Under the pieces are notes generated by a model. The model was not told the origin of the DNA and did no database searches. It worked only from the letters and a program-made list of their open reading frames with translations. This document shows positions 15,795 to 24,417 of a DNA stretch of 64,000 bases, piece after piece (position 1 is the first letter of the stretch; each line of letters begins with the position of its first letter). The stretch is taken from positions 1 to 64,000 of the forward strand of contig NZ_CAKXZS010000018.1 of assembly GCF_935822925.1 (NCBI RefSeq), read 5' to 3'. The DNA comes from Mesorhizobium ventifaucium (GTDB taxonomy: Bacteria; Pseudomonadota; Alphaproteobacteria; Rhizobiales; Rhizobiaceae). A program made the translations under genes and the position numbers.

Positions 15795-16362
15795 TTGTCG
15801 GGATGGCCTGCAAAACAGCCTCGCGTTTTATGCCCGCGAAAAATTTTGCGACCTCTCTCATGAGACTGCGCGAATCGAACGTCTCGCCATCGATTTCGAA
15901 GATCAGAGATTTGTCTCGCACATCCGCAATGCTATCTTCGCCACGGATTGGGCGCTTGCCGAGTGTCGGATGCTTGACCAACTGCTGTTTGGCAAACGGC
16001 ATTCTGATAACAGCCAATCGCAGTTTCAAGGCATTGGTGTCTGCCGCGAGCAGGGAGGAAAAGCAACTCCTGTTTTCGTCCATCGTTCGGACGATTTCAT
16101 AGGCACCCAAAGTCCAAAACCAGAAAAAATCATATGCTTTCAGAAGATCCGGGCCTGGCTGTTGTCGGTCCAAAGCCGCCTCGATCTCCGATTGCATCCG
16201 CTGCAGCGACTGCAATTGAACAACGGTGGAGACTGAAAAGGCCAGGAGGGGGCTTTTCCGATAAATCTCCTCAATCTGTAATTCGTCGTCCAAGATTCTG
16301 AACTCGCCAGCAGGAATCACTCGAATGTTGCCCCAGATGTTGCCCAGGCGAGGGTTCGCCAA
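15787..16362 (-). CDS. Hypothetical protein, 191 residues
   Basis: A soluble, mostly helical protein (IEEIYRKSPLLAFSVST, LLKAYDFFWFWTLGAYEIV, SLMREVAKFFAGIKREA). I recognise no family. The FWFWTLGAYEIVRTMDE segment recalls HEPN-like helical proteins but lacks a clear RxxxxH. Its start region overlaps the right-end TTGCCC boxes, so binding at the attachment site could affect it. Confidence 0.6.
   Translation of the reverse strand: MANPRLGNIWGNIRVIPAGEFRILDDELQIEEIYRKSPLLAFSVSTVVQLQSLQRMQSEIEAALDRQQPGPDLLKAYDFFWFWTLGAYEIVRTMDENRSCFSSLLAADTNALKLRLAVIRMPFAKQQLVKHPTLGKRPIRGEDSIADVRDKSLIFEIDGETFDSRSLMREVAKFFAGIKREAVLQAIPTST
16325..16345. promoter_or_regulatory. TTGCCC box pair at the right end
   Basis: ATGTTGCCC occurs twice, with TTGCCC at 16328-16333 and 16340-16345, 12 bp apart and about 60 bp from the att core. 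It mirrors the pair at the left end (211-227). Candidate arm-type integrase sites. Confidence 0.45.
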
Positions 16363-16404
16363 GTTGGCGAGGGCTTTGAATACCAGCTAAGTCTTTGAAA
16401 ATGT

Positions 16405-16452
16405 TGGCTCCCCGGGCCGGATTCGAACCAGCGACCAACCGGTTAACAGCCG
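16405..16452. repeat. attR core within tRNA-Asn
   Basis: The 48 bases identical to 32-79. Here they are the functional 3' end of the tRNA-Asn gene, so the element restores an intact tRNA at this side. Confidence 0.9.
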
Positions 16453-16479
16453 GTTGCTCTACCACTGAGCTACCGGGGA
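16405..16479 (-). tRNA. tRNA-Asn (GTT)
   Basis: A 75-base cloverleaf with encoded CCA. The acceptor TCCCCGG pairs with CCGGGGA, the D-arm is GCTCAGTGGTAGAGC, the anticodon loop is CTGTTAA and the T-arm contains GGTTCGAATCC. Its 3' 48 bases come from the integrated element. Confidence 0.95.
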
Positions 16480-16700
16480 ACAGAGGCTCTCATGTGAGTG
16501 GCGCAGCCTATAGCAAACCCGTTTCGGCTTTGCAAAGAAGCATTTCGTATTTTTCGGCGCTTTTTCGCGCCACGATTTCTGGCAATCATGTGCGCGCGTC
16601 CTCATATGAGCCGTCTGGCGGGGTGCGCGGAACCGAAAAGGCGGTTGCGGCTTTCGCCAGCTGATGCTTTTACTTTGCCCGAACGGACCACTAACCAGAC

Positions 16701-16961
16701 ATGAGCGCAGCAAGCCACAACCACCCTCCGGCACGGAAAATATCGGTTTTCGGCCGTCAGTTCACCATGCCGCGCTCGCGCGGCCTCAGGATTGCAATCG
16801 GCGTCGTGCTGATCTTCGGCGGCATTCTCGGCTTTTTGCCGATCCTGGGCTTCTGGATGATTCCGATCGGGCTGCTGGTGCTCTCCTACGAGTTTGCCGT
16901 GGTGCGCCGCCACCGGCGCCGGCTCGTCGTGTGGTGGGAACGGCGGCGGCGGCCGAACTGA
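16701..16961 (+). CDS. Small membrane protein
   Basis: An 86-residue protein with two hydrophobic stretches separated by a short turn (IAIGVVLIFGGILGFLPIL and FWMIPIGLLVLSYEFAVV), then a strongly basic tail ending WWERRRRPN. It resembles the short PGPGW-type putative transmembrane proteins. First chromosomal gene beyond the element. Confidence 0.65.
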   Translation: MSAASHNHPPARKISVFGRQFTMPRSRGLRIAIGVVLIFGGILGFLPILGFWMIPIGLLVLSYEFAVVRRHRRRLVVWWERRRRPN

Positions 16962-17291
16962 CGGGTTGCACCGCAGGGGCAAGCTTCCGTGAAGGGGCCT
17001 CTTTCCGGCTCGACTAAATCTGGCCAATGCCCGAAGCGCTTTTTCCGGCCCTTGCAGCCCTGCTTAAGAATGGCGGATCTTCTGCTTACCCTATGTAAGG
17101 TCCAGGTCCCGGGCCTCCCTTTGCCCTACTCCGTACTTAACAATTAACTAATATCTTAATTGCAGGATGCGTATCGATGATTCGATGCGTGGCATCATGG
17201 CCGAGGGGAAACCGTCCGGAATGCACCATGGCCGCTTGACGGCATTTTCGCCGCAACCTATTGGAACCGGGTGGAACGCCGGGAGCAATGA
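16962..17291. other. Intergenic stretch, nothing recognised
   Basis: 330 bp between the small membrane protein and tRNA-Cys. It becomes AT-rich near 17130-17162, probably the tRNA promoter region. I see no gene or strong repeat. Confidence 0.5.
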
Positions 17292-17365
17292 GGCCTCGTG
17301 GCGGAGTGGTTACGCAGAGGACTGCAAATCCTTGCACCCCGGTTCGATTCCGGGCGAGGCCTCCA
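17292..17365 (+). tRNA. tRNA-Cys (GCA)
   Basis: A 74-base cloverleaf with encoded CCA. The acceptor GGCCTCG pairs with CGAGGCC, the anticodon loop CTGCAAA gives GCA, and the T-arm holds GGTTCGATTCC. Confidence 0.95.
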
Positions 17366-17470
17366 TTCTCAAGCGCTGCGCGTGCCAGCGCCAGGGGCGC
17401 TTGAGTTCCGGTCGAATGCGCCGCGGTGTTGGCGCGGCAAGCAGTTTGGTTTGGGCAGATTGGTTGGAAC

Positions 17471-18139
17471 ATGAGCGCTGATTTTGCCGAACGCCGGGTG
17501 AAGATGGTCGACGGCCAGATCCGCACCACCGACGTGACCAGCGCGCCGCTGCTCGAGGCGATGCTTGTCGTGCCGCGCGAAGCCTTTGTCGCGCCCGATC
17601 AGCGCGATCTGGCCTATATCGACGAGGACATCCGCATTGCCAATGGAGCGGACGGCCCGCGCTATCTCATGGAGCCTTCGCCGCTGGCCAAGCTGATGCA
17701 ACTGGCTGAGATCGGCCCTGGTGATTCGGCGCTCGATGTCGGCTGCGGCACCGGCTATGCGGCGGCAATCCTGTCGCGGCTGGCAAAATCCGTCGTTGCG
17801 CTGGAAAGCGATCCGGCATTGGCCGAGACCGCGATGTCGACGCTTTCGGCGCTGGGCTGCGACAATGTCAGCGTGGTCACGGGATCGCTGCCGGAAGGCC
17901 ATGCCGCGGGAGCACCCTACGACGTCATTTTCATCGGCGGCAGCGTGGAGAAAGTGCCGGAGGCGCTGCTCGACCAGCTTGCGGAAGGCGGTCGGCTTGT
18001 CGCCGTCGAGGGGCAGGGGAATTCGGGCGTGGCCCGATTGTTTCTGAAAACAGCGGGGGTTGTAACCGGACGAGCCGCCTTTAATGCGGCAATTAAGCCA
18101 CTACCGGGATTCGAACGTATTCGTGCGTTCGAGTTCTGA
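17471..18139 (+). CDS. Protein-L-isoaspartate O-methyltransferase family protein
   Basis: A 222-residue SAM-dependent methyltransferase that would methylate isoaspartyl residues in damaged proteins. The N-terminus has the family layout (RVKMVDGQIRTTDVT, VPREAFVAP) and the SAM motif I is ALDVGCGTGYAAAIL near residue 96. The family's later IFIGGSVEKVP segment is also clear. The ATG at 17471 fits the family start. A second homologue lies at 44383. It is 186 bases from tolC, as in other rhizobia. Confidence 0.88.
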   Translation: MSADFAERRVKMVDGQIRTTDVTSAPLLEAMLVVPREAFVAPDQRDLAYIDEDIRIANGADGPRYLMEPSPLAKLMQLAEIGPGDSALDVGCGTGYAAAILSRLAKSVVALESDPALAETAMSTLSALGCDNVSVVTGSLPEGHAAGAPYDVIFIGGSVEKVPEALLDQLAEGGRLVAVEGQGNSGVARLFLKTAGVVTGRAAFNAAIKPLPGFERIRAFEF

Positions 18140-18240
18140 GTGATTTTGGCTTGCAGCAAAGCCGTTGTCATGTTCGCTTGCGCTTGAACAATCGTTGCTG
18201 ATCCGCACAATCGGGGTTTTCTTTTGGGGGCTGACAGCAG

Positions 18241-18300
18241 GGAACCTGAAACACACCGCGCCGGCTGCTCGAATGGGAGAAGCCGGCGCGGTGTGGTTCC
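18241..18300. repeat. Long hairpin between pcm-like gene and tolC
   Basis: A perfect 15-bp inverted repeat (18252-18266 with 18281-18295) is extended outward by GGAACC/GGTTCC. It has no T-run. It ends 25 bases before the tolC start, so it may terminate upstream transcription or shape the tolC leader. Confidence 0.6.
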
Positions 18301-18325
18301 CATGCAAAACGAATGAGGGAATAAC

Positions 18326-19726
18326 GTGCCGTCTTTACGCAAGAACCTTTTTGCCGCTGTCCTTGTTTCCGCGACCGCGCTTTCTCCAGTGGCCGCCTCG
18401 GCGGAAACCATTCTTGGCGCACTTTCAAAAGCCTACCAGAACAATTCCCAGCTCAATTCAGCCCGCGCCGGCGTCCGCGTCACCGACGAGAGTGTCGCCA
18501 TCGCCAAGTCCGGCTGGCGTCCGGTCATCACCGGTTCTGCGGACATCGACTTCTCCAGAAGCCATTTCGATCCCCGTAGCGGGTCGAGTCGAGACCTTTC
18601 GTTAACCACCGGCAACTTCGGCGTCCAGATTGACCAGACGCTGTTCGACGGCTTTCAGACCAGGAACAACGTCGCCGCCGCCGAATCGCAGGTCCGCGCC
18701 TCGGTCGAGAGCCTGCGCAACACCGAAGAGAACATTTTGTTCAACGCCGCAAGCGCCTACATGGACGTGATCCGCGATCGGCAAGTGGCGGTGCTGACGG
18801 AACAGAACCTGCAGTTCCTGACCGAGCAGGCACGCGCGGCGCGCTCGCGCTTTGAGGTCGGCGAAGGCACCCGCACCGACGTTGCGCAGGCCGATGCCGA
18901 GCGCTCCTCCGCAGTGGCGGAACTGGCCGCCGCCCGCGCGCAGGCGCTGGCGAGCGCTGCGACCTATCGCCAGATCGTTGGCGACGAGCCAGGCAGGCTC
19001 AGGGCCGCTTCGCCGCTGGCGAAGCTGTTGCCGTCGAACCTCGATGCGGCGATCGCGATTGCATCCAGCGAGCACCCGGCCATCCTCGCCACCCAGCACC
19101 TGGTCGACGCGGCGGCGTTTTCGGTGAAATCGGCTGAAGGCGCACTTCTGCCGCAGCTTTCGGCGTCCGCCGGCGTTTCCAGCGCCTTTCGCAGAACGGC
19201 TCCGGGCTCCGCCGATACGGGGAACGATGGCACAACCAATTCGGCCAATATCGGCGCCACCTTGACTATACCGATCTATTCGGGCGGGCGGACGTCGGCG
19301 ATAGTGCGCCAGAATAAGGAATCGCTTAGCCAAGCCCGGATCGAGGTTGATGTCAGCCGCGACACCGTGCGGCAGGCCGTGACCTCGGCGTGGACGCAAT
19401 ATACCGCCGCTCAGCAAACCGTGGTGGCCAACAGGCAGGTGATCGCCGCCGCGCAGCTTGCCCTGAGCGGCGTCATCGAGGAGCGCAATGTCGGCCAGCG
19501 CACCACGCTCGACGTTCTCAACGCGCAGGCCACGCTCATCACCGCCAAGATCAACCAGGCCGCCGCCGAACGCGATTTGGTGGTGGCGAGCTATGCCATC
19601 CTGTCAGCTATTGGTCGTCTTTCGGTCGATCGTCTCGCCCTTCAGGTAGTGAAATACAGGCCCGAAGAACATTACAATGCGGTCAAGGACAAGTGGTTCG
19701 GCCTGCGCACGCCAGACGGCCGCTGA
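18326..19726 (+). CDS. tolC: TolC-family outer membrane efflux protein
   Basis: A 466-residue outer-membrane channel for type I secretion and drug efflux. It has a signal peptide (NLFAAVLVSATALSPVAASA) and two repeats of the TolC fold with long helices, visible as VAAAESQVRASVESLRNTEENILFN-type segments and AQATLITAKINQAAAERDLV. The start is a GTG after GAGGGA. Length and layout match alphaproteobacterial TolC, which exports polysaccharide-modifying enzymes in rhizobia. A strong terminator follows. Confidence 0.92.
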   Translation: MPSLRKNLFAAVLVSATALSPVAASAETILGALSKAYQNNSQLNSARAGVRVTDESVAIAKSGWRPVITGSADIDFSRSHFDPRSGSSRDLSLTTGNFGVQIDQTLFDGFQTRNNVAAAESQVRASVESLRNTEENILFNAASAYMDVIRDRQVAVLTEQNLQFLTEQARAARSRFEVGEGTRTDVAQADAERSSAVAELAAARAQALASAATYRQIVGDEPGRLRAASPLAKLLPSNLDAAIAIASSEHPAILATQHLVDAAAFSVKSAEGALLPQLSASAGVSSAFRRTAPGSADTGNDGTTNSANIGATLTIPIYSGGRTSAIVRQNKESLSQARIEVDVSRDTVRQAVTSAWTQYTAAQQTVVANRQVIAAAQLALSGVIEERNVGQRTTLDVLNAQATLITAKINQAAAERDLVVASYAILSAIGRLSVDRLALQVVKYRPEEHYNAVKDKWFGLRTPDGR

Positions 19727-19768
19727 TCACCTCACCAGTTTCAACTTCCGTCCAGTTTCAAGCTATTT

Positions 19769-19803
19769 AGAGCCCGCGCGTCCAAAAAGGACGCGCGGGC
19801 TCT
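19769..19803. terminator. Bidirectional terminator after tolC
   Basis: AGAGCCCGCGCGTCC at 19769-19783 is the exact inverse of 19789-19803, with an AAAAA loop. The stem is 15 bp. Confidence 0.75.
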
Positions 19804-19941
19804 AATCTGTTGAAATCCAACATGCCCTCAGATTGGGGATTCTCGTAAGTCGATCCGTGGGTTACGCTGTTGCCATGATTCGAATCCGGCTTTGGCCGGA
19901 CAGGAAATCTGCAACGAGTCACAAGGGCGGCGGATGTGACG

Positions 19942-20817
19942 ATGGCGACGGCAAGCAGCGTACAGCGCGAACCTTCCATGGAGGAGATACTGGCTTCCAT
20001 CAGAAGGATCATCGAGGACAACGACACCGGCCGCAAGCAGCCGGACGAAACGGATGACCTGCTGCAGGATCTGACGTCGGTAGCTGTGCCGGCACCGGCG
20101 GCAGGTGGGACGCCGCCAGCGGGAGGCGGGGCGCCGCCGGAGGTAGGCGCGTTTCGCGCCGAGTTGCGTCCGGGATTCGACGCCAGGAGGCCGGCCACGC
20201 TGACCGAGGTGCAGCCGCAACCGTCGGCCGTCGAGCCCGTCAACGCGCCGGTGCGTTCCGATCCGGCGCCGGTCAAATCGCCCGTGCCGCTTGCTGGTGA
20301 CAGGGTCGCGGCCGAAGCGGCCCCGGCCGCCAAGCCGGAGCCGGATGCGCCTGCGACGGCAAGGGTTGCGGAGACGACCGACAGCATCGTTGCCGGGTGG
20401 CGGCGTGATATCGCCGCAGTCGGCGAAGCGAAGACCGTGGCCAAGCCGGACAGGGCCCCAGACAGGGCTGAGCTGCGACAGACGCCGGACGCCGAACCGA
20501 AGGCCGAGGTTTTCGAGGATGCGGCCGAACCTGCTTTCGAGCCGGCCCCGCCGCGAAGCGGGTTGGCGCGCCCGGCGACGAGCGAGGCACCGTCCGCTCG
20601 TCCGGCGATACTTTCCGAACATACGGGCCGGCAAGTTGCCGCCGCCTTCGGCGAGCTTTCCGATGCGTTCGCCAGCCGCAGCAAGAAAACCTTCGACGAG
20701 ATGGCCGAGGAGATGCTGAGGCCCATGCTGCAGGACTGGCTGGACAACAATCTGCCGATGCTGGTCGAGCGGCTGGTGCGCGAAGAAATCGAACGCGTAG
20801 CGCGCGGCGCGCAGTAA
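19942..20817 (+). CDS. popZ: PopZ-family (DUF2497) polar organizing protein
   Basis: A 291-residue protein. The conserved N-terminal helix (EPSMEEILASIRRIIEDND, residues 10-28) and C-terminal helices (MAEEMLRPMLQDWLDNNLP) frame a long Pro/Ala/Glu-rich disordered middle, as in PopZ. It forms a polar scaffold that anchors chromosome origins and cell-cycle proteins. The gene sits upstream of valS, a known order in Hyphomicrobiales. The ATG at 19942 was preferred to a GTG two codons earlier. Confidence 0.85.
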   Translation: MATASSVQREPSMEEILASIRRIIEDNDTGRKQPDETDDLLQDLTSVAVPAPAAGGTPPAGGGAPPEVGAFRAELRPGFDARRPATLTEVQPQPSAVEPVNAPVRSDPAPVKSPVPLAGDRVAAEAAPAAKPEPDAPATARVAETTDSIVAGWRRDIAAVGEAKTVAKPDRAPDRAELRQTPDAEPKAEVFEDAAEPAFEPAPPRSGLARPATSEAPSARPAILSEHTGRQVAAAFGELSDAFASRSKKTFDEMAEEMLRPMLQDWLDNNLPMLVERLVREEIERVARGAQ

Positions 20818-20856
20818 CTGCTTCCAAGCGCTCGATCGGCCAATTGTCGAAGTCGG

Positions 20857-21032
20857 CGCCGCCCCTCATCTGCCTGCCGGCATCTTCTCCCCGTATAGGG
20901 ACGGGGAGAAGGGGCTGTCGCAACCTGGGCACCCTCCTGCAACGCTTGAGATTGGCGAAATCCTTTGAGAAGGCGTCTTTCTCCCCGTCACTATACGGGG
21001 AGAAATGCCCGGCAGGGCAATGAGGGGCAGCG
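20857..21032. repeat. Inverted pair of RIME-like palindromic units
   Basis: The unit at 20857-20912 (CCCCTCAT ... TTCTCCCCGTATAGG ... CGGGGAGAA) returns in inverse orientation at 20977-21032 with few changes. Each unit also holds an internal TTCTCCCCGT/ACGGGGAGAA hairpin. This matches the rhizobial intergenic mosaic elements. The rest of 20818-21198 holds no gene. Confidence 0.8.
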
Positions 21033-21198
21033 CAAACCTCTAAGCGATAGCCCTGCGACGCTCACTTCTGCAAGTTGCCCCGATCTGCCCAGGCGCTATT
21101 TGCTGGCATGGCCGTCTGCCGCTCGCTTGCGGTTGACTTGCCAACTGCCTTCCGATTTACACCAAACCCAACAATCCCGACAGCCCGGACGCCTTCCC

Positions 21199-23982
21199 AT
21201 GCTCGAAAAAATCTACGACGCAAAAATCGTCGAGCCGAAGATCGCCAAGGTCTGGGAGGAGGCCGACGCGTTTCGTGCCGGCGCAGGCGCCGAGGAGGGC
21301 GCGGAAGCCTTCACGATCGTCATCCCGCCTCCGAACGTCACCGGCTCGCTGCATATGGGCCATGCGCTCAACAACACGCTGCAGGACATTCTGGTGCGCT
21401 TCGAGCGCATGCGCGGCAAGAACGTGCTGTGGCAGCCCGGCATGGACCACGCCGGCATCGCCACCCAGATGGTGGTCGAGCGCCAGCTTATGGAGAAGCA
21501 GATCCACCGCCGCGACCTGACGCGCGATGAGTTCATCGAAAAGGTCTGGGAGTGGAAGGCCGAATCCGGCGGCGCGATCTTCAACCAGCTGAAGCGGCTG
21601 GGGGCCTCGGCCGACTGGAGCCGAGAGCGTTTCACCATGGACGAGGGTCTGTCCAGGGCGGTGCTCGAAGTGTTTGTCACCCTCTACAAGGAAGGCCTGA
21701 TCTACAAGGACAAGCGCCTTGTGAACTGGGACCCGAAGCTGTTGACTGCGATTTCCGACCTTGAGGTCGAACAGCAGGAGGTCAACGGCAATCTCTGGCA
21801 TTTCCGCTACCCCGTCGAGGGCGAGGTTTTCGATCCGGAAAATCCAAAAACCTTCATCACCGTGGCGACGACGCGCCCCGAGACGATGCTGGGCGATACG
21901 GCGGTGGCGGTGCATCCCGACGACGAGCGTTTTCGGCATCTGGTCGGCAAGAACCTCGTCCTGCCGATCGTCGGCCGCAAGATCCCGGTGGTGGCGGACC
22001 AATATTCCGATCCGGAGAAAGGCAGCGGCGCGGTCAAGATCACGCCAGCGCACGACTTCAACGACTTCGAGGTCGGTAGGCGCCACAAGCTGCCGGCCAT
22101 CAATATCCTCACCGTCGAGGCGGCGGTCGCCCTCACGGACAATGACGACTTTCTCGCCGGGCTGGAGGTAACGCCCGAGCGTCAGGCCGTCTGGGATGAA
22201 CTCAACGGCCTCGATCGTTTCGTCGCGCGCAAGAAGATCGTCGAACTGATGGAGGAGGGCGGCTTCCTCGAAAAAGTCGAGCCGCATCGCCATGCGGTGC
22301 CGCATGGCGATCGCGGCGGCGTGCCGATCGAACCGTTCCTGACCGAACAATGGTATGCGAACGCGGCGGAGCTCGCCAAGCCGGCGATCGCCTCGGTGCG
22401 CGAGGGCCGCACCAAGTTCGTGCCGAAAAACTGGGAGAAGACTTATTTCGACTGGATGGAGAACATCCAGCCCTGGTGCATTTCGCGCCAACTCTGGTGG
22501 GGACACCAGATCCCGGCCTGGTACGGGCCGGACGGCCGCATCTTCGTCGAGAAGACCGAGGAGGAAGCGCTGGCCGCCGCAATCGAATATTATCTGGCGC
22601 TGGAAGGGCCGTGGAAGGCGTGGGTCGAAGACAAACTCGAAAATTTCAAGCCGGGCGAGATCCTGATCCGCGACGAAGATGTGCTCGACACATGGTTTTC
22701 CTCGGCGCTGTGGCCGTTCTCGACACTCGGCTGGCCGGACCAGACGCCGGAGCTGAAGACCTACTACCAGACCGACGTGCTGGTAACCGGCTTCGACATC
22801 ATCTTCTTCTGGGTCGCTCGCATGATGATGATGGGCCTGCATTTCATGGGGGAGGAGCCATTCCACACCGTCTATGTCCATGCGCTGGTGCGCGACAAGA
22901 ACGGGCAGAAGATGTCGAAGTCGAAAGGCAACGTCATCGATCCGCTCGATCTCATCGACGAATATGGCGCCGACGCACTGCGCTTCACGCTGACGGTGAT
23001 GGCCGCGCAAGGGCGTGACGTGAAGCTCGATCCGGCTCGTATCGCCGGCTACCGCAACTTCGGCACCAAGCTGTGGAACGCGACGCGTTTTGCCGAGATG
23101 AACGACGTCGCGAGAAACGACGATTTCTGGCTGAACGACGCCAAGCTGGCGGTCAACCGCTGGATCCTGACCGAACTGACGCGCGCCGCGCGCGAAATCA
23201 CCGACGGCATCACTTCATACCGGTTCAACGAGGCTGCGGGCGCGGCCTACCGCTTCGTCTGGAACCTGTTCTGCGACTGGTACCTGGAACTGTTGAAGCC
23301 GGTCTTCATGGGCGCGGACGAGGCTGCCAAGGCCGAGAGCCGGGCTTGCGTCGCCTTCGTGCTCGACGAGATCTACAAGCTGCTGCATCCGATGATGCCG
23401 TTCATGACCGAAGAGCTGTGGGCTGAGACATCGGGCGAGGGCAAGGAACGGCCGTCGCTGCTTTGCCATGCCGCGTGGCCGTCGCCCGACTTCGAGGACC
23501 AAGCAGCGGCCGCCGACATCAACTGGCTGATCGATCTGGTCTCAGGCATCCGCTCTGTGCGTTCGGAAATGAACGTGCCGCCGGCGGCGATCGCGCCGCT
23601 GATGGTGATCGGCGCCAATACCGCAACCCGCGAAAGGCTTGAGCGTCAGGCATCGGCCATCAAGCGACTGGCGCGGGTCGGCGACATCTCGCTTGTCGAT
23701 ACGGCGCCCAAGGGCTCCGCCCAGATCGTGCTCAACGAGGCCACCATCTGCCTGCCGCTCGGCAGCCTGATCGACCTTGCCGCAGAGGCGGCGCGGCTGC
23801 AGAAGGAATTGGTCAAGGTGACCGAAGAGATCGCCCGCCTGCACAAGAAGCTGTCCAACGACAAATTCGTCGCCAACGCGCCGGAAGATGTCGTCGAAGC
23901 CGAGCGCGAAAAACTCGCCGAGCATCGCGAGGCGCAAGAGAAGCTTTCGGTAGCGCTGACACGCGTGCGTGAAGCCGGTTGA
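21199..23982 (+). CDS. valS: Valyl-tRNA synthetase
   Basis: A 927-residue class I synthetase charging tRNA-Val. The HIGH motif is HMGH at residues 52-55 after PPNVTGSL, and KMSKS is at 571-575. The editing domain lies between (TTRPETMLGDTAVAVHP), and the C-terminus ends in the usual coiled coil (LQKELVKVTEEIARLHKKL). The ATG at 21199 starts the family's MLEKIYD; a longer frame upstream only reads through the repeat units. Confidence 0.97.
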   Translation: MLEKIYDAKIVEPKIAKVWEEADAFRAGAGAEEGAEAFTIVIPPPNVTGSLHMGHALNNTLQDILVRFERMRGKNVLWQPGMDHAGIATQMVVERQLMEKQIHRRDLTRDEFIEKVWEWKAESGGAIFNQLKRLGASADWSRERFTMDEGLSRAVLEVFVTLYKEGLIYKDKRLVNWDPKLLTAISDLEVEQQEVNGNLWHFRYPVEGEVFDPENPKTFITVATTRPETMLGDTAVAVHPDDERFRHLVGKNLVLPIVGRKIPVVADQYSDPEKGSGAVKITPAHDFNDFEVGRRHKLPAINILTVEAAVALTDNDDFLAGLEVTPERQAVWDELNGLDRFVARKKIVELMEEGGFLEKVEPHRHAVPHGDRGGVPIEPFLTEQWYANAAELAKPAIASVREGRTKFVPKNWEKTYFDWMENIQPWCISRQLWWGHQIPAWYGPDGRIFVEKTEEEALAAAIEYYLALEGPWKAWVEDKLENFKPGEILIRDEDVLDTWFSSALWPFSTLGWPDQTPELKTYYQTDVLVTGFDIIFFWVARMMMMGLHFMGEEPFHTVYVHALVRDKNGQKMSKSKGNVIDPLDLIDEYGADALRFTLTVMAAQGRDVKLDPARIAGYRNFGTKLWNATRFAEMNDVARNDDFWLNDAKLAVNRWILTELTRAAREITDGITSYRFNEAAGAAYRFVWNLFCDWYLELLKPVFMGADEAAKAESRACVAFVLDEIYKLLHPMMPFMTEELWAETSGEGKERPSLLCHAAWPSPDFEDQAAAADINWLIDLVSGIRSVRSEMNVPPAAIAPLMVIGANTATRERLERQASAIKRLARVGDISLVDTAPKGSAQIVLNEATICLPLGSLIDLAAEAARLQKELVKVTEEIARLHKKLSNDKFVANAPEDVVEAEREKLAEHREAQEKLSVALTRVREAG

Positions 23983-24417
23983 CCCATCTGTGGTATTTGA
24001 GAATCGAATGGGCTGAGGAGCGGATTGGCCAAACCGGCTTCCGCTTCTTGGGCGCCTGATGCTCAGGATTCGCGAGTCCTGCGAACTCGCTTTTCGGGCG
24101 GCTTCCTGCACTAAAAATAGGCATTCCGCAGCGTTAATCTTGACGTAAAAGGAATGTTTTAGCCCCATTGTTGCCATAATGTAACAATGGGGCCTCGTCT
24201 TCGCAAAACATCTCGTTTTGGCGTCGTTCCAGGCAAATTTTCTGAATTTTTTGTCGATTTGCAGCCAAACGAGCCGCTTTCCGGCTCTGCTGTGGAGCTG
24301 TCACTTTGTCTGAAATGCGGTCGGTGGAGGCGTACATGTACGCATCGAGAATTCGTTGTTGCGCCGTTAACCTGAATTGGGTCTAGCTTAGTCCATTCGT
24401 ACTAGGGGAGGAGATTC
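23983..24417. other. Intergenic region with a hairpin at 24162-24193
   Basis: 435 bp without a gene. GCCCCATTGTT at 24162-24172 is the exact inverse of 24183-24193, with a 10-base loop, far from either gene end. The remainder is AT-richer and probably holds the porin promoter. I cannot define -35/-10 boxes. Confidence 0.5.

Larger units (their letters stand above)
32..16452. mobile_element. Integrated phage-like element in tRNA-Asn
   Basis: A 48-bp perfect direct repeat at 32-79 and 16405-16452 is the 3' part of the tRNA-Asn gene, which fixes both ends. A tyrosine integrase starts about 160 bp inside the left repeat. Inside are regulators, a RuvC-like nuclease, a RepA-like helicase, terminase, tail fibre and cargo genes. 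No portal, capsid, tape-measure, holin or endolysin gene can be seen, so this is not a complete autonomous prophage. The reading frames are intact and often overlap by four bases. A phage satellite or a reduced prophage both fit. Confidence 0.85.

Noticed and set aside
15787..16362. The 191-residue protein as an abortive-infection HEPN protein
   Set aside because: Helical pattern only; the expected R-x4-6-H motif is not clear, so I left it as hypothetical.
20965..21198. N-terminal extension of valS by 78 codons
   Set aside because: The extension reads through the inverted repeat units and does not resemble any synthetase N-terminus.
21157..23010. 617-residue open frame on the minus strand
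   Set aside because: It lies wholly within valS, whose motifs are unmistakable. Long antisense frames are common in GC-rich codon use.
24162..24193. The hairpin before the FadL-type gene as a valS terminator
   Set aside because: It is about 180 bases past valS and has no T-run on either side.
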